Shown: positions 24,499-32,271 of the stretch, piece by piece
Numbering within the stretch: position 1 is the first letter of the stretch
How the letters are laid out: each line of letters begins with the position of its first letter
Source: an uncultured Prevotellaceae bacterium
GTDB lineage: Bacteria > Bacteroidota > Bacteroidia > Bacteroidales > Bacteroidaceae
Assembly: GCA_946406555.1 (NCBI GenBank)
Contig: CAMJLB010000002.1
Span: 1 to 51,133, forward strand
Reading direction: 5' to 3'
DNA length: 51,133 nucleotides
Notes under the pieces: model-generated
Seen by the model: only the letters and a program-made list of their open reading frames with translations
The model's database searches: none
Told to the model about the DNA's origin: nothing
Translations under genes and position numbers: made by a program

Positions 24499-25820
24499 AA
24501 GCTCAGCTCCCGGCCACGGTAGAACCTGATGAGGGCCTGCTGATAAAGATATTCGTAGCGGGCCTGCGTGAGGTCGCTTTCTGTGCGCAGATAGGCATTC
24601 TTCGACTCGTTGAACTCTGTGATCGTGGCACGGCCATTCTCGTATTTCGCCTGAACCAGACGGAAGGCATCGGTGGCGCTCTGCCGGGCCTGCTCGCTGC
24701 TCTTGAGCTTCTGCCGGGCGGCCACGGTGTTATAGTATGCCTGCTGAATCTCCTTGTAGAGCGTCTTCTTCGTGAGGTCGAGCGAGAGCAGCTGGTTCTC
24801 GTGGTCGATTTTGGCACTGCGGATGCTGTTGCGGGTGGAGAAACGGTCGAAGATGGGTATATTCAGACTGAACCCGAGATACTGGCTGAAGTTGTTCTTC
24901 AGCTGTTTGCCAAAGCCGTCGGCAGTGAAACCGCTGGTCTTGTAGTAGTTGCTGCCCATGCCGGCGCTGAACGAGAGCGTGGGCATGTAGCCGGAACGGG
25001 CCAGGGCGATGCTTTTCTGGGCTGCCTGCAGGCGCAGCTGCTGGGTGCGCACCTCGGGCTTCACGGCAATGGCCTCGGCATAGATCTCGTCGGGCTGCGG
25101 CAGCGTCGAAGGGGCTTCTGTGCTTTCCGGCAGTATGGGCCTTGCCACCTCGAACCCCTCGGGCGTGGGCAGCTCAAGCAGTTGCGAGAGTGCCAGCACC
25201 GAGAGTTGCAGGTTGTTGCGGGTCTGGGTGGCGGTGAGCCGGCTCTGCGCCAGGGTGGCCTTCTGCTGCGACAGCTGTGCCTCGCTGGCGCGGCCTACGT
25301 CGAGCAGGGCCTGAAGGCGCGCCACCTGGGCCGAGTCGATGGCTATCTGCCGCTGGGCCACCTCGCTCAGTTCCATGTTGTAGAGTATCTGTACGTAGGC
25401 CTGGGCCACCTGTATGCGTATGTCGTTCTTCGCCTTTTCCAGTTCGGCGGTGGCCGCCTGCAGGTTCAGTCTGCTCAGCGCGATGGTGTTGGGTATGCGG
25501 AAGCCGGTGAAGAGCGGTATCGACGTGCCCAGCGAGAACGACGTGGAGCTGGTGTTCTTGTTGGCGTATGTGTTCTCGGCCGTCAAGCCACGACCGAACG
25601 AGAAGTTCTCGTTGGCCGAGCCGTTCAGGTCGGGCAGCCGCTGGTTGAGGGCGTTGGATAGTTGTACCTCGCTCTTCCGCTCCTGGTTGGCATATTGCTT
25701 CACCGCGATGTTGTGCTCCACGGCATAGTCGCAGCACTGCTTCAGCGTCCACGGCTGTTGGGCGGCAGCATGGCTCAGCGACAATTGACAGATGATAAGT
25801 GATAAGGCAACCTTCTTCAT
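24495..25820 (-). CDS. TolC-family outer-membrane efflux protein
   Basis: A 441-residue outer-membrane factor with signal peptide ending SLSHAAAQQ. It has two similar halves, each with long alpha-helical coiled coils and short beta segments, as in TolC: ALSRLNLQAATAELEKAKND and LSEVAQRQIAIDSAQVARL in the first, TLYKEIQQAYYNTVAARQKL and ENGRATITEFNESKNAYL in the second. It should form the trimeric exit channel for the tripartite pump encoded just upstream on the same strand (adaptor, two permeases, ATPase). The spacer to the adaptor gene is 4 bp. Residue patterns fit the family; the transported compound is unknown. Confidence 0.93.
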   Translation of the reverse strand: MKKVALSLIICQLSLSHAAAQQPWTLKQCCDYAVEHNIAVKQYANQERKSEVQLSNALNQRLPDLNGSANENFSFGRGLTAENTYANKNTSSTSFSLGTSIPLFTGFRIPNTIALSRLNLQAATAELEKAKNDIRIQVAQAYVQILYNMELSEVAQRQIAIDSAQVARLQALLDVGRASEAQLSQQKATLAQSRLTATQTRNNLQLSVLALSQLLELPTPEGFEVARPILPESTEAPSTLPQPDEIYAEAIAVKPEVRTQQLRLQAAQKSIALARSGYMPTLSFSAGMGSNYYKTSGFTADGFGKQLKNNFSQYLGFSLNIPIFDRFSTRNSIRSAKIDHENQLLSLDLTKKTLYKEIQQAYYNTVAARQKLKSSEQARQSATDAFRLVQAKYENGRATITEFNESKNAYLRTESDLTQARYEYLYQQALIRFYRGRELSF

Positions 25821-25824
25821 GTTC

Positions 25825-26958
25825 TTACTCGTTGTTGTTGTCGTCGGTGATAATCTGCGGTCCGCGTAGCTTCTCGTTGGTGGCGGCTCCCTTCTTGATC
25901 TCTATGCTCACGCCGTCGCTCAGGCCGGTCACCACCGGTCGGCGGGTGTATGTCTTGTCCTTGCCCGTGGAGTCGGTGAGCACATAGACGAAGGTGCTGT
26001 CGCCAGAGAACTCGATGGTGCTCTCTGGCACGGTGACCACTTGTTTTGCTTCGGCCAGGATAATCTCGGCATTGGCCGAATAGCCCGAGCGCAGCATGCC
26101 GCCCTGGCCGCCCTTCCCCGATGTCAGGGTCACGGCGGCCTTGATCTCAAACTGGTTGGCACCGTTGCTCTGTATGGCCTTGGGCGAGATATACTCCAGA
26201 CGCGCGTCGAAGGTCTCGTTCTGCAGGGCGCCGATGGTGATGGTCATGGGGATGCCGATGACGAGCTGGCCCACCTCGGTCTCGTCGATGTTGCCACGGA
26301 AGATGAGGTCTTGCATGTTGGCCACGGTGGCGATGGTCGTGCCGTCGTTGAAGGTGTTCGAGTTGATGACCGAATTGCCCACCTTCACGGGTATGTCGAG
26401 GATTACGCCGCTGATGGTCGAGCGGATCAGTGTCGACGAGGCCGAGGCGTTCGACTTGCTGACGCCGTCGCGCACCACCTGTAGCGCATCGTCGGCAGCG
26501 GCCTTTTCCTCCCGTGCCTGGCGCAGCTGCTGCCGTGCCTTCTCGTATTCCTCATCGCTCACCACGCGCTGCTCGTGAAGCGTCTCGGTGCGCTTGAAGT
26601 CGGTTTCCACCTGTTTCAGGTTGATTTCCGACAGGCGCACACGGCTCTCGGCGTTCGACAGCTGACCCATGTCGGGAATCACCTTCACGCGGGCTATCAC
26701 CTCGCCGGCCTGCACCGTCTGGCCTGGCTCCTTCATCAGCTCGGCGATGATGCCGCTTATCTGTGGCTTCACGCTCACCTCATTGCGCGGTTCGATGGTG
26801 CCGGTGATGATGGTGGTCTTCTGAATGTCTTTCACTTCGGGCGTAAACTCCGAGTAGACGATCTCCTTGGGTTGGCTCTTCTGCCAGAGAAACACGAATG
26901 TGCCTATGAAAATCAGGGCCACCACGACGGCCATTGCCAATTTAAAATATTTCTTCAT
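25825..26958 (-). CDS. MacA/HlyD-like periplasmic adaptor of an ABC exporter
   Basis: A 377-residue membrane-fusion protein. One N-terminal membrane segment (about 7-25) anchors it in the inner membrane. Residues about 45-80 form the first lipoyl-like half (NEVSVKPQISGIIAELMKEP), about 100-165 a coiled-coil hairpin rich in Glu, Gln and Arg, then the second half (STISGVILDIPVKVGNSV), a beta-barrel and a membrane-proximal domain. It should bridge the permease/ATPase complex to the TolC-like protein. The operon order ATPase-permease-permease-adaptor-TolC and the short gaps support a single machine. An RND partner is not encoded here, so an ABC role is preferred. Confidence 0.92.
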   Translation of the reverse strand: MKKYFKLAMAVVVALIFIGTFVFLWQKSQPKEIVYSEFTPEVKDIQKTTIITGTIEPRNEVSVKPQISGIIAELMKEPGQTVQAGEVIARVKVIPDMGQLSNAESRVRLSEINLKQVETDFKRTETLHEQRVVSDEEYEKARQQLRQAREEKAAADDALQVVRDGVSKSNASASSTLIRSTISGVILDIPVKVGNSVINSNTFNDGTTIATVANMQDLIFRGNIDETEVGQLVIGIPMTITIGALQNETFDARLEYISPKAIQSNGANQFEIKAAVTLTSGKGGQGGMLRSGYSANAEIILAEAKQVVTVPESTIEFSGDSTFVYVLTDSTGKDKTYTRRPVVTGLSDGVSIEIKKGAATNEKLRGPQIITDDNNNE

Positions 26959-26997
26959 CTCAATTACGAATTATGAATTATCAATTCTGCATTATAA

Positions 26998-28236
26998 TTA
27001 TTCATCTCTCATCGCGTCGACGGGCTTGATGCTCATGGCGCGTGCCGCAGGAGCCAGGCCAGCCAGCACACCCATGGCGGCAATAACGACGGCGCAGAAG
27101 ATGGCCGTCCAGAAACCCACCTGGAAATGCACCAGCAGGATGCCGTCTTCGGTGTTATACAGTTCCAGCATCTGCAGTATGAGCACAGCGAAGAGAATGC
27201 CGCTCATGCCGGCCACGAGGGTGAGCACGATGCTCTCGCTGATGATCTGCGAGAGAATCATGCGCGGCGTGGCACCGATGGCTCTTCGTATGCCAATCTC
27301 GGTGGTCCGTTCGCGCACGGTGACCATCATGATATTGCTCACGCCGATGGCGCCGGCCAGCAGTGTGCCGAGACCCACGAGCCAGATGAGGAAGTTGACG
27401 CCGCGGAACATGTTGTCCATCAGCTGAAACAGCACCTCGGTGTTGAACACCATGATGCCCCGTTCGTCGTTGGGGTCTATGGTGTGTGCCCTGGCTATCA
27501 CGTTTCGCATCTTCGGCGCTATCGTGCTCATCACCACTCCCGGCCGTCCTGTCACGGCAATCTGGTCGATGGCGTTGCCCCGGCTGTAGGCCTGCTGCAT
27601 GAGCGTGATGGGAATGGTGACGGCGGTGCCGGCCTCTCCCACCATGCTCTGCATGTTGTAGTCTACGCCCACCACGCGGTAGTAGATGCCGTCGATGCGA
27701 ATGGTGCGTCCGCAGGGGTCGCCTCCGCCGGGGAAGAGATTATTGTATACCTTCTTGCCAATGACGCACACCTTTCTTTTTTGCGCCATGTCCATGTCGT
27801 TCAGGTAGCGGCCGTAGCGCATCTTCGGCTCGTTGATGCGCTGATAGTCGGGCGTGGTGCCTTGTGGCGACACCGACGACTTCCTGTCTCCGCAGACTGC
27901 CTGTCCGCCGAAGCTGCGCAGCATCGGGGCCACGGCATCCAGCTCGGGCACCTGCTGCTTCAGCCGCTCCACGTCTTTGTATACCATGTTCCAGTACCGC
28001 CCTTTCGACAGTCCTTTGTAGGCTTTGGTGGTGGGCTGTGCCCAGATCATCGACGAGTTGGTGGCGAAGCCCTCAAACTCCTTGTTGAGCAACTCCTTCA
28101 CGCCCTTGCCGCCGCCCATGAGTGCCACGAGCATGAACACGCCCCAGAACACACCGAAGCCGGTGAGGAAGGAGCGCGACTTGTTGCGGGTGAGCGTGTC
28201 GAGTATTTCGCGGTAGGTGTCGAGGTCTATATGCAT
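26998..28236 (-). CDS. MacB-type ABC permease, second
   Basis: A 412-residue permease without its own ATPase domain. The N-terminal membrane helix is in RSFLTGFGVFWGVFMLVALM (about 20-40). A large periplasmic domain (about 45-280) of the MacB core type follows, and the C-terminal FtsX part has three helices, with NIMMVTVRERTTEIGIRRAIGATPRMIL, split here as NIMMVTVRERTTEIG and IRRAIGATPRMIL, the typical coupling region. It ends PVDAMRDE. It probably pairs with the other permease (28258-29538) as a heterodimer on one ATPase dimer. AT-rich spacer sequence lies on both sides. Confidence 0.92.
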   Translation of the reverse strand: MHIDLDTYREILDTLTRNKSRSFLTGFGVFWGVFMLVALMGGGKGVKELLNKEFEGFATNSSMIWAQPTTKAYKGLSKGRYWNMVYKDVERLKQQVPELDAVAPMLRSFGGQAVCGDRKSSVSPQGTTPDYQRINEPKMRYGRYLNDMDMAQKRKVCVIGKKVYNNLFPGGGDPCGRTIRIDGIYYRVVGVDYNMQSMVGEAGTAVTIPITLMQQAYSRGNAIDQIAVTGRPGVVMSTIAPKMRNVIARAHTIDPNDERGIMVFNTEVLFQLMDNMFRGVNFLIWLVGLGTLLAGAIGVSNIMMVTVRERTTEIGIRRAIGATPRMILSQIISESIVLTLVAGMSGILFAVLILQMLELYNTEDGILLVHFQVGFWTAIFCAVVIAAMGVLAGLAPAARAMSIKPVDAMRDE

Positions 28237-28257
28237 TCGCTATTCACTATTAACTAT

Positions 28258-29538
28258 TTATTCTGCCCTCAGCGCTTCTATTGGCCTGATGCGCGCGGCT
28301 TTCAGCGCAGGGATGAGCCCGGCGACGGTGCCGGCAATGATCATTACCAGCGTGGCTTCGATGCAGACATCGAGTCCTACGGTGGGGTTGACGAACATCG
28401 TGGCCTTGAACAAGCCCGAGTCTATCTGCGTGTGGCCTATGGTGGCATCCATATATTCATTGGCCGCAATGCCTAATACCATGCCGATATAGCCGAAGAA
28501 CGTGGTGATGATGACGCTCTCTACGATGATGAGGCGCAGTATGCTCCATGGCCGTGCGCCAATGGCCTTGCGTATGCCAAACTCGTGAGTGCGCTCCTTC
28601 ACGGTGATGAGCATGATGTTGCTCACGCCCACGATGCCCGAGAGCAGCGTGAAGAGACCTACGATCCATAGGGCGGTGCGAATGATCGAGAGACCCTTGT
28701 TCATCTGCATGGCCTGTGTGAACCGGTTCCATATCCAGATGGCGTTCTGGTCGTCGGGCGCTGCCTGGTGGTTGCTGTTCAGCCGTTGGCGGTAGCGTGC
28801 CTCGAAAGCCTCGTTGGCCTGTTCGGTGGGCAGTCCGTGGAACGAGTATTCTATGTTGCCCACCTGGTTGTCGCCGATGCCGTACATGGTCTTCAGTGTG
28901 GTAAATGAAGTGAACGCCTCGTTGTTCTCGCGGCTTTCGTCGTCTTTGTAGATACCCACCAGCCGGAAGGCGATGTTGCCCACGTTGACATACGTCCCCA
29001 CCATCGATGCCAAATGGTTGCTGCCTGTCGTCTCTTGGTTGCTGCCCAGTAGTTCCTTGGCCTGCGACCTGGCTAGCACGAGCACCTTCCGCTTGTGCCG
29101 GAGGTCGAGATCGTTGATGAACCGTCCGTGCAGCATTTCGCGCTTGTTGATGCGTATGTGGTTGGGGAATACTCCCGTGAGCTGGCTGTTCACATACTCC
29201 TTGCCCTTGCTCACCACGGCCGACTGGTTCAATACTGCCCCCACGTCGTCGATATGGTCATGAAACTCGGTCTGCGTGGCCATCAGGTCCTTCTGTGCCA
29301 GATTGATGCTTCGTCCCTCGGGCAGTCCTTGGTAAGCCTTTTCAGTCCAGCCGCCGAAGACCATCATTGAGTTGCTCAGGAATCGGTTGCTCGACCGTGT
29401 GATGGCGTTTATCAGTCCGTTGCCTGCCCCGAGCAGCACGATGAGCATGAAGATGCCCCACGCCACGGCAAAGCCCGTGAGCGAGGTGCGCAGCTTGTTG
29501 CGGCGTGCTGTCTGCCAGATTTCATTCAATAACTCCAT
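28258..29538 (-). CDS. MacB-type ABC permease, first
   Basis: A 426-residue permease with the same plan as its neighbour: an N-terminal helix in LTGFAVAWGIFMLIVLLGAG, a periplasmic MacB core domain, and an FtsX-type C-terminal region with NIMLITVKERTHEFGIRKAI and a final PIEALRAE. It is clearly related to the next gene but diverged, including in the periplasmic part, so the two probably have distinct roles in one complex. Its start overlaps the end of the ATPase gene by 17 bp, indicating coupled translation. Confidence 0.92.
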   Translation of the reverse strand: MELLNEIWQTARRNKLRTSLTGFAVAWGIFMLIVLLGAGNGLINAITRSSNRFLSNSMMVFGGWTEKAYQGLPEGRSINLAQKDLMATQTEFHDHIDDVGAVLNQSAVVSKGKEYVNSQLTGVFPNHIRINKREMLHGRFINDLDLRHKRKVLVLARSQAKELLGSNQETTGSNHLASMVGTYVNVGNIAFRLVGIYKDDESRENNEAFTSFTTLKTMYGIGDNQVGNIEYSFHGLPTEQANEAFEARYRQRLNSNHQAAPDDQNAIWIWNRFTQAMQMNKGLSIIRTALWIVGLFTLLSGIVGVSNIMLITVKERTHEFGIRKAIGARPWSILRLIIVESVIITTFFGYIGMVLGIAANEYMDATIGHTQIDSGLFKATMFVNPTVGLDVCIEATLVMIIAGTVAGLIPALKAARIRPIEALRAE

Positions 29539-30181
29539 CTACTATTCTGATGATCCTGTTAGTCTTTTCAGCCACGGAGGGGTCGTGGGTCACGATGACC
29601 TGCGTCATGCCTTCCCTTTCGTTCAGCTCCTTCAGCAGTTGCATCACCTCAACCGACGTCTTCGAGTCGAGTGCTCCCGTAGGCTCGTCGGCCAGTATGA
29701 TCTGTGGCTGCGTGATGAGTGCCCGGGCAATGGCCACTCGCTGCCGCTGTCCGCCGCTCAGTTCGTTGGGGTAGTGGTCGGCCCAGTCCAGGAGGCCCAG
29801 CTTCTCCAGGTATTCCAGGGCCAGGGTATGGCGTTTCTTGCGGCTCACGCCCTGGTAGAACAGCGGCAGCTCCACGTTCTCCACGGCCGTCTTGAACGAG
29901 ATGAGGTTGAACGACTGGAAGATGAAGCCAATCATCTTGTTGCGGTATTCGGCGGCCTTGGTCTCCGAGAGGTCTTTGATGAGCACGTCGGCCAGCTTGT
30001 AGATGCCCGTGTCGTAGTTGTCGAGAATGCCCAGAATGTTGAGCAGCGTGCTCTTCCCCGAGCCGCTGGCCCCCATGATCGAGACGAACTCGCCCTGCTC
30101 TATGTCCAGGTTGATGCCCTTGAGCACGTGGAGCGGCTGAGCCCCGTAGTAGGTTTTGTTGACGTTTTCTAAGTGAATCAC
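29522..30181 (-). CDS. MacB/LolD-type ABC ATPase
   Basis: A 219-residue nucleotide-binding subunit. Walker A is GASGSGKSTL (near residue 36), the Q-loop is in FIFQSFNLI, the signature is LSGGQRQRVAIARAL (near 141), and Walker B is IILADEPTGALD. A His switch lies in VIVTHDPSVAE. It closely fits the MacB/LolD/FtsE group, whose mechanism is to move the periplasmic domains of the permease. It is the first gene of the five-gene efflux operon. A -7 box is found 25-32 bp upstream. Confidence 0.95.
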   Translation of the reverse strand: MIHLENVNKTYYGAQPLHVLKGINLDIEQGEFVSIMGASGSGKSTLLNILGILDNYDTGIYKLADVLIKDLSETKAAEYRNKMIGFIFQSFNLISFKTAVENVELPLFYQGVSRKKRHTLALEYLEKLGLLDWADHYPNELSGGQRQRVAIARALITQPQIILADEPTGALDSKTSVEVMQLLKELNEREGMTQVIVTHDPSVAEKTNRIIRIVDGVIE

Positions 30182-30205
30182 GGCTGTTGCTTACATTTTG
30201 AGTGG

Positions 30206-30213
30206 CAAAGATA
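30206..30213 (-). promoter_or_regulatory. -7 box of the efflux operon
   Basis: On the minus strand it reads TATCTTTG followed by C, matching TAnnTTTG, in the 113-bp AT-rich gap after the GntR gene. The -33 element is weak. It makes the efflux operon separate from the GntR/ABC-2 operon upstream. Confidence 0.6.
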
Positions 30214-30294
30214 CATATAAAGTTACAACATTGCGAATTTTTTGTTGGAAATTAAAGAAATTCTACTAATTTTGTTAATTTCTCATACAATTGT

Positions 30295-30654
30295 TCATCG
30301 GTTCAGGTGCTGCCACTTGCCCACCACGTCTTCTATGCCCAGTCCTAAGAGCTGCATCTGCCGGAACAATTCGGGCAGCTGGCGTTCCAGAAACTCGTGG
30401 CGGCGCTGCTCTAAGATCTGAGCTCGCGCCCCCGGGGTGACGAAGTAACCCAGTCCCCGCTTGTTATAGATTATATGTTCGCGTGCCAAGAAGTCGTAGG
30501 TCTTCATTGCCGTATTGGCGTTCACCTCGAGCAGCACCGCATACTCCCTCACCGATGGGATGCGGTCGTCGTCCTTGTACTTGCCAGCCAGGATCTCGTC
30601 GCACAGACGGTCGGCCATTTGCAGGAATATCGCCTTGTCAGAATGAAATGTCAT
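30295..30654 (-). CDS. GntR-family regulator, YtrA type
   Basis: A 119-residue repressor-type protein. The winged helix (about 8-75) contains IFLQMADRLCDEILAGKYKD, RIPSVREYAVLLEVNANTAM and the wing NKRGLGYFV. A short C-terminal helical tail of about 40 residues replaces a ligand domain, which marks the YtrA subgroup, found with ABC transporter genes. It begins inside the last 17 bp of the ABC-2 permease gene, so it is the last gene of the operon it probably controls. The likely operator is the palindrome at 33211-33234, just downstream of the operon promoter. Similar arrangements respond to cell-wall antibiotics in Firmicutes; the signal here is unknown. Confidence 0.92.
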   Translation of the reverse strand: MTFHSDKAIFLQMADRLCDEILAGKYKDDDRIPSVREYAVLLEVNANTAMKTYDFLAREHIIYNKRGLGYFVTPGARAQILEQRRHEFLERQLPELFRQMQLLGLGIEDVVGKWQHLNR

Positions 30655-31486
30655 GGTAACGGAAGGTGAAGAGTGACTTGAAAAGCGGAAAGCGGCAGAA
30701 CAGCCTGTAGGCCAGGAGCGACAAGAGCAGTGACAGGAGAGTCAGGAGCAGTGTCACCTGCCAGCTGTTCCCTCCCAGACTGTCGAGTGAGAGGTAGGCG
30801 CAGCCATAGAGCGTCAGGCCGGCGAGCAGCCAGCCCGCGTAGCCAGCCACGACGCTGGAAAGCAGGCAGAAGGCGTGGGTGGCGACGATGACCGACCATG
30901 CCTCCATCGTCTCCTCAGGCGAGCCCATCCATGTCGGCTGCATCGTCAGCCACTGCCACATCGTAGAGAAGAAGAGCGGTATGACGCTGGGCTGGTTGCC
31001 CTGCTCTATGAGCAAAGGCAGGATGGCCATGCGCAGCAGGTCGCCCACTATGAAGGCAACGGACAGGACAGCGAACAGCAAGGGCACATAGATGAACCAG
31101 AGCGCCAGGAACTTTTCTGCGTTCGAGGCAGGCAGCATCAGCAGTTGGCGTCCGGCATGGTGCCGGTGCAGCGTGCTGAAGGCGAACGTAGCCCCCACCC
31201 ACATCAGGAACACCAGGAACAGCAGGCTGATGTTGGAAGCCTTTTCCAGCGTTCTTGCCGAAGCATTGCCATAGATGTCGATGTTATAATACATGGCATA
31301 CGTGAGATACCAGGTGAACAGTGCGGCGGCCAGGAGGAAGAGGTTCCTCAGTTTGGCGGCTTCGTAGGCGTAGAGCCAGCGGAGGATACGGAGGATGCGG
31401 AGGGGGTGGGGGAAGTGGAGGGGGAGGATGGAGTGGATGGGGTGGGGGACGCGATGATATCGCGTCTTACGGGACAGAGGGGTCAT
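30638..31486 (-). CDS. ABC-2-type membrane protein with repeat-coded N-terminus
   Basis: A 282-residue membrane protein with about six helices: RNLFLLAAALFTWYLTYAMY, ISLLFLVFLMWVGATFAF, ALWFIYVPLLFAVLSVAFIV, and three more from about residue 180 to 270. I choose ATG 31486, which overlaps the stop of the preceding gene in ATGA; a longer open frame to 32245 is a shadow of that gene. The family-like part begins at LRWLYAYEAAKLRN (about residue 36). The first 35 residues, after MTP, are coded by a REP-like element (31448-31477) and a G-rich repeat tract, giving LSRKTRYHRVP followed by Pro/His/Leu-rich repeats. It probably partners with the upstream permease and ATPase. The substrate is unknown. 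Confidence 0.8.
   Translation of the reverse strand: MTPLSRKTRYHRVPHPIHSILPLHFPHPLRILRILRWLYAYEAAKLRNLFLLAAALFTWYLTYAMYYNIDIYGNASARTLEKASNISLLFLVFLMWVGATFAFSTLHRHHAGRQLLMLPASNAEKFLALWFIYVPLLFAVLSVAFIVGDLLRMAILPLLIEQGNQPSVIPLFFSTMWQWLTMQPTWMGSPEETMEAWSVIVATHAFCLLSSVVAGYAGWLLAGLTLYGCAYLSLDSLGGNSWQVTLLLTLLSLLLSLLAYRLFCRFPLFKSLFTFRYHDISF
31381..31446 (-). repeat. G-rich tract within coding sequence
   Basis: The plus strand is a purine-rich run of GGAGG, GGGGG and GGTGGGGG blocks. On the coding strand it is C-rich and encodes His/Pro/Leu/Ile-rich repeats at the N-terminus of the ABC-2 protein. Several runs of three or more G could form a G-quadruplex on the plus strand. It directly abuts REP-like copy A. 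Confidence 0.75.
31448..31477 (-). repeat. REP-like palindromic element, copy A
   Basis: Plus strand: GACGCGAT, loop GAT, ATCGCGTC, then tail TTACGGGACAG (31467-31477). The 8-bp stem is perfect. Read on the minus strand it is tail CTGTCCCGTAA, stem, ATC, stem. It begins 9 bases after the ATG of the ABC-2 gene and is translated as LSRKTRYHRV. The flank GGTGGGG before the stem is shared with copy B. Confidence 0.88.
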
Positions 31487-32271
31487 AGGAAGGCGAGGTA
31501 TTTGTGTCCGATGAGGGTGCGGCGAGGGAAGAGCCTGTAGGCGGCCGTGTAGTGGATGATGGCCAGCAGCGAGAGGAGGATGGCGACGGGTAGCGACCAG
31601 GAGTCGTAAAGCCCGCCGGCCATTTCGGTGGCAAAATGGTCGCGCAGCCACATAAAGGGGAAGAGCAGCAGCAGCGGAATGATGGCATAGAGGATGGCAT
31701 TGCGCCGGATGATGGTGGCTAAGAGCACGCAGAACGAGTGCCACCACAGCAGCGGGCAGAGGTCGTCGAGCAGCATGGGCAGCACGAAACGACCGTCGGC
31801 ATAGTAGTCGCTCAGCATCAGGCGGCGCAGCAGCTCGGGCAGCCCTGAGACGAAGGCCGAAGGGAAGAGCGCATGGTAGAGGCCGCTGCACAGCAGGTCG
31901 GCCACGACGAAGCCCGTGAACCATACGAACAGGCCCTCCACGGTGAATATCAGCACCGTAGCGATGAACTTCTCCTGCATCGTGGCGGGCAGCATCAGGT
32001 AGCCGCAGGCCATCTGCTTCGACGACAGGCGGTTGAACATCGAACAGGCCATGATGCAGAGCATGTTGGCACCGATGGTCCAGCAGGTGTCCACTGCCTT
32101 GTTTGCCCCCTTGCGTATCGCCTCTTCGCTGAGGTCGGTCGTGCCTACGTCTATGAGCCGGAAGGCCATGAACATCATGACCATCACAGCGAGCACGATG
32201 GTCAGCATCGTGACGCCGGGCATCTGCCAGCGCAGCACTTTCCACAGGCGGGGTAGCGAGACGTTCTTCAT
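31483..32271 (-). CDS. ABC-2-type membrane protein, first
   Basis: A 262-residue membrane protein with about six helices. I choose ATG 32271 (MKNVSLPRLWKVLRWQ), which overlaps the stop of the ATPase gene in ATGA; the longer frame to 32421 reads the ATPase gene in the wrong frame. Helices include VTMLTIVLAVMVMMFMAF, TVEGLFVWFTGFVVADLL, HSFCVLLATIIRRNA and AILYAIIPLLLLFPFMWL. The segment FNRLSSKQMACGYLMLPATMQEKF resembles a similar segment in the next gene (HAGRQLLMLPASNAEKFLAL), so the two proteins are related and probably form a heterodimer. No ligand clue is visible. Confidence 0.85.
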   Translation of the reverse strand: MKNVSLPRLWKVLRWQMPGVTMLTIVLAVMVMMFMAFRLIDVGTTDLSEEAIRKGANKAVDTCWTIGANMLCIMACSMFNRLSSKQMACGYLMLPATMQEKFIATVLIFTVEGLFVWFTGFVVADLLCSGLYHALFPSAFVSGLPELLRRLMLSDYYADGRFVLPMLLDDLCPLLWWHSFCVLLATIIRRNAILYAIIPLLLLFPFMWLRDHFATEMAGGLYDSWSLPVAILLSLLAIIHYTAAYRLFPRRTLIGHKYLAFL

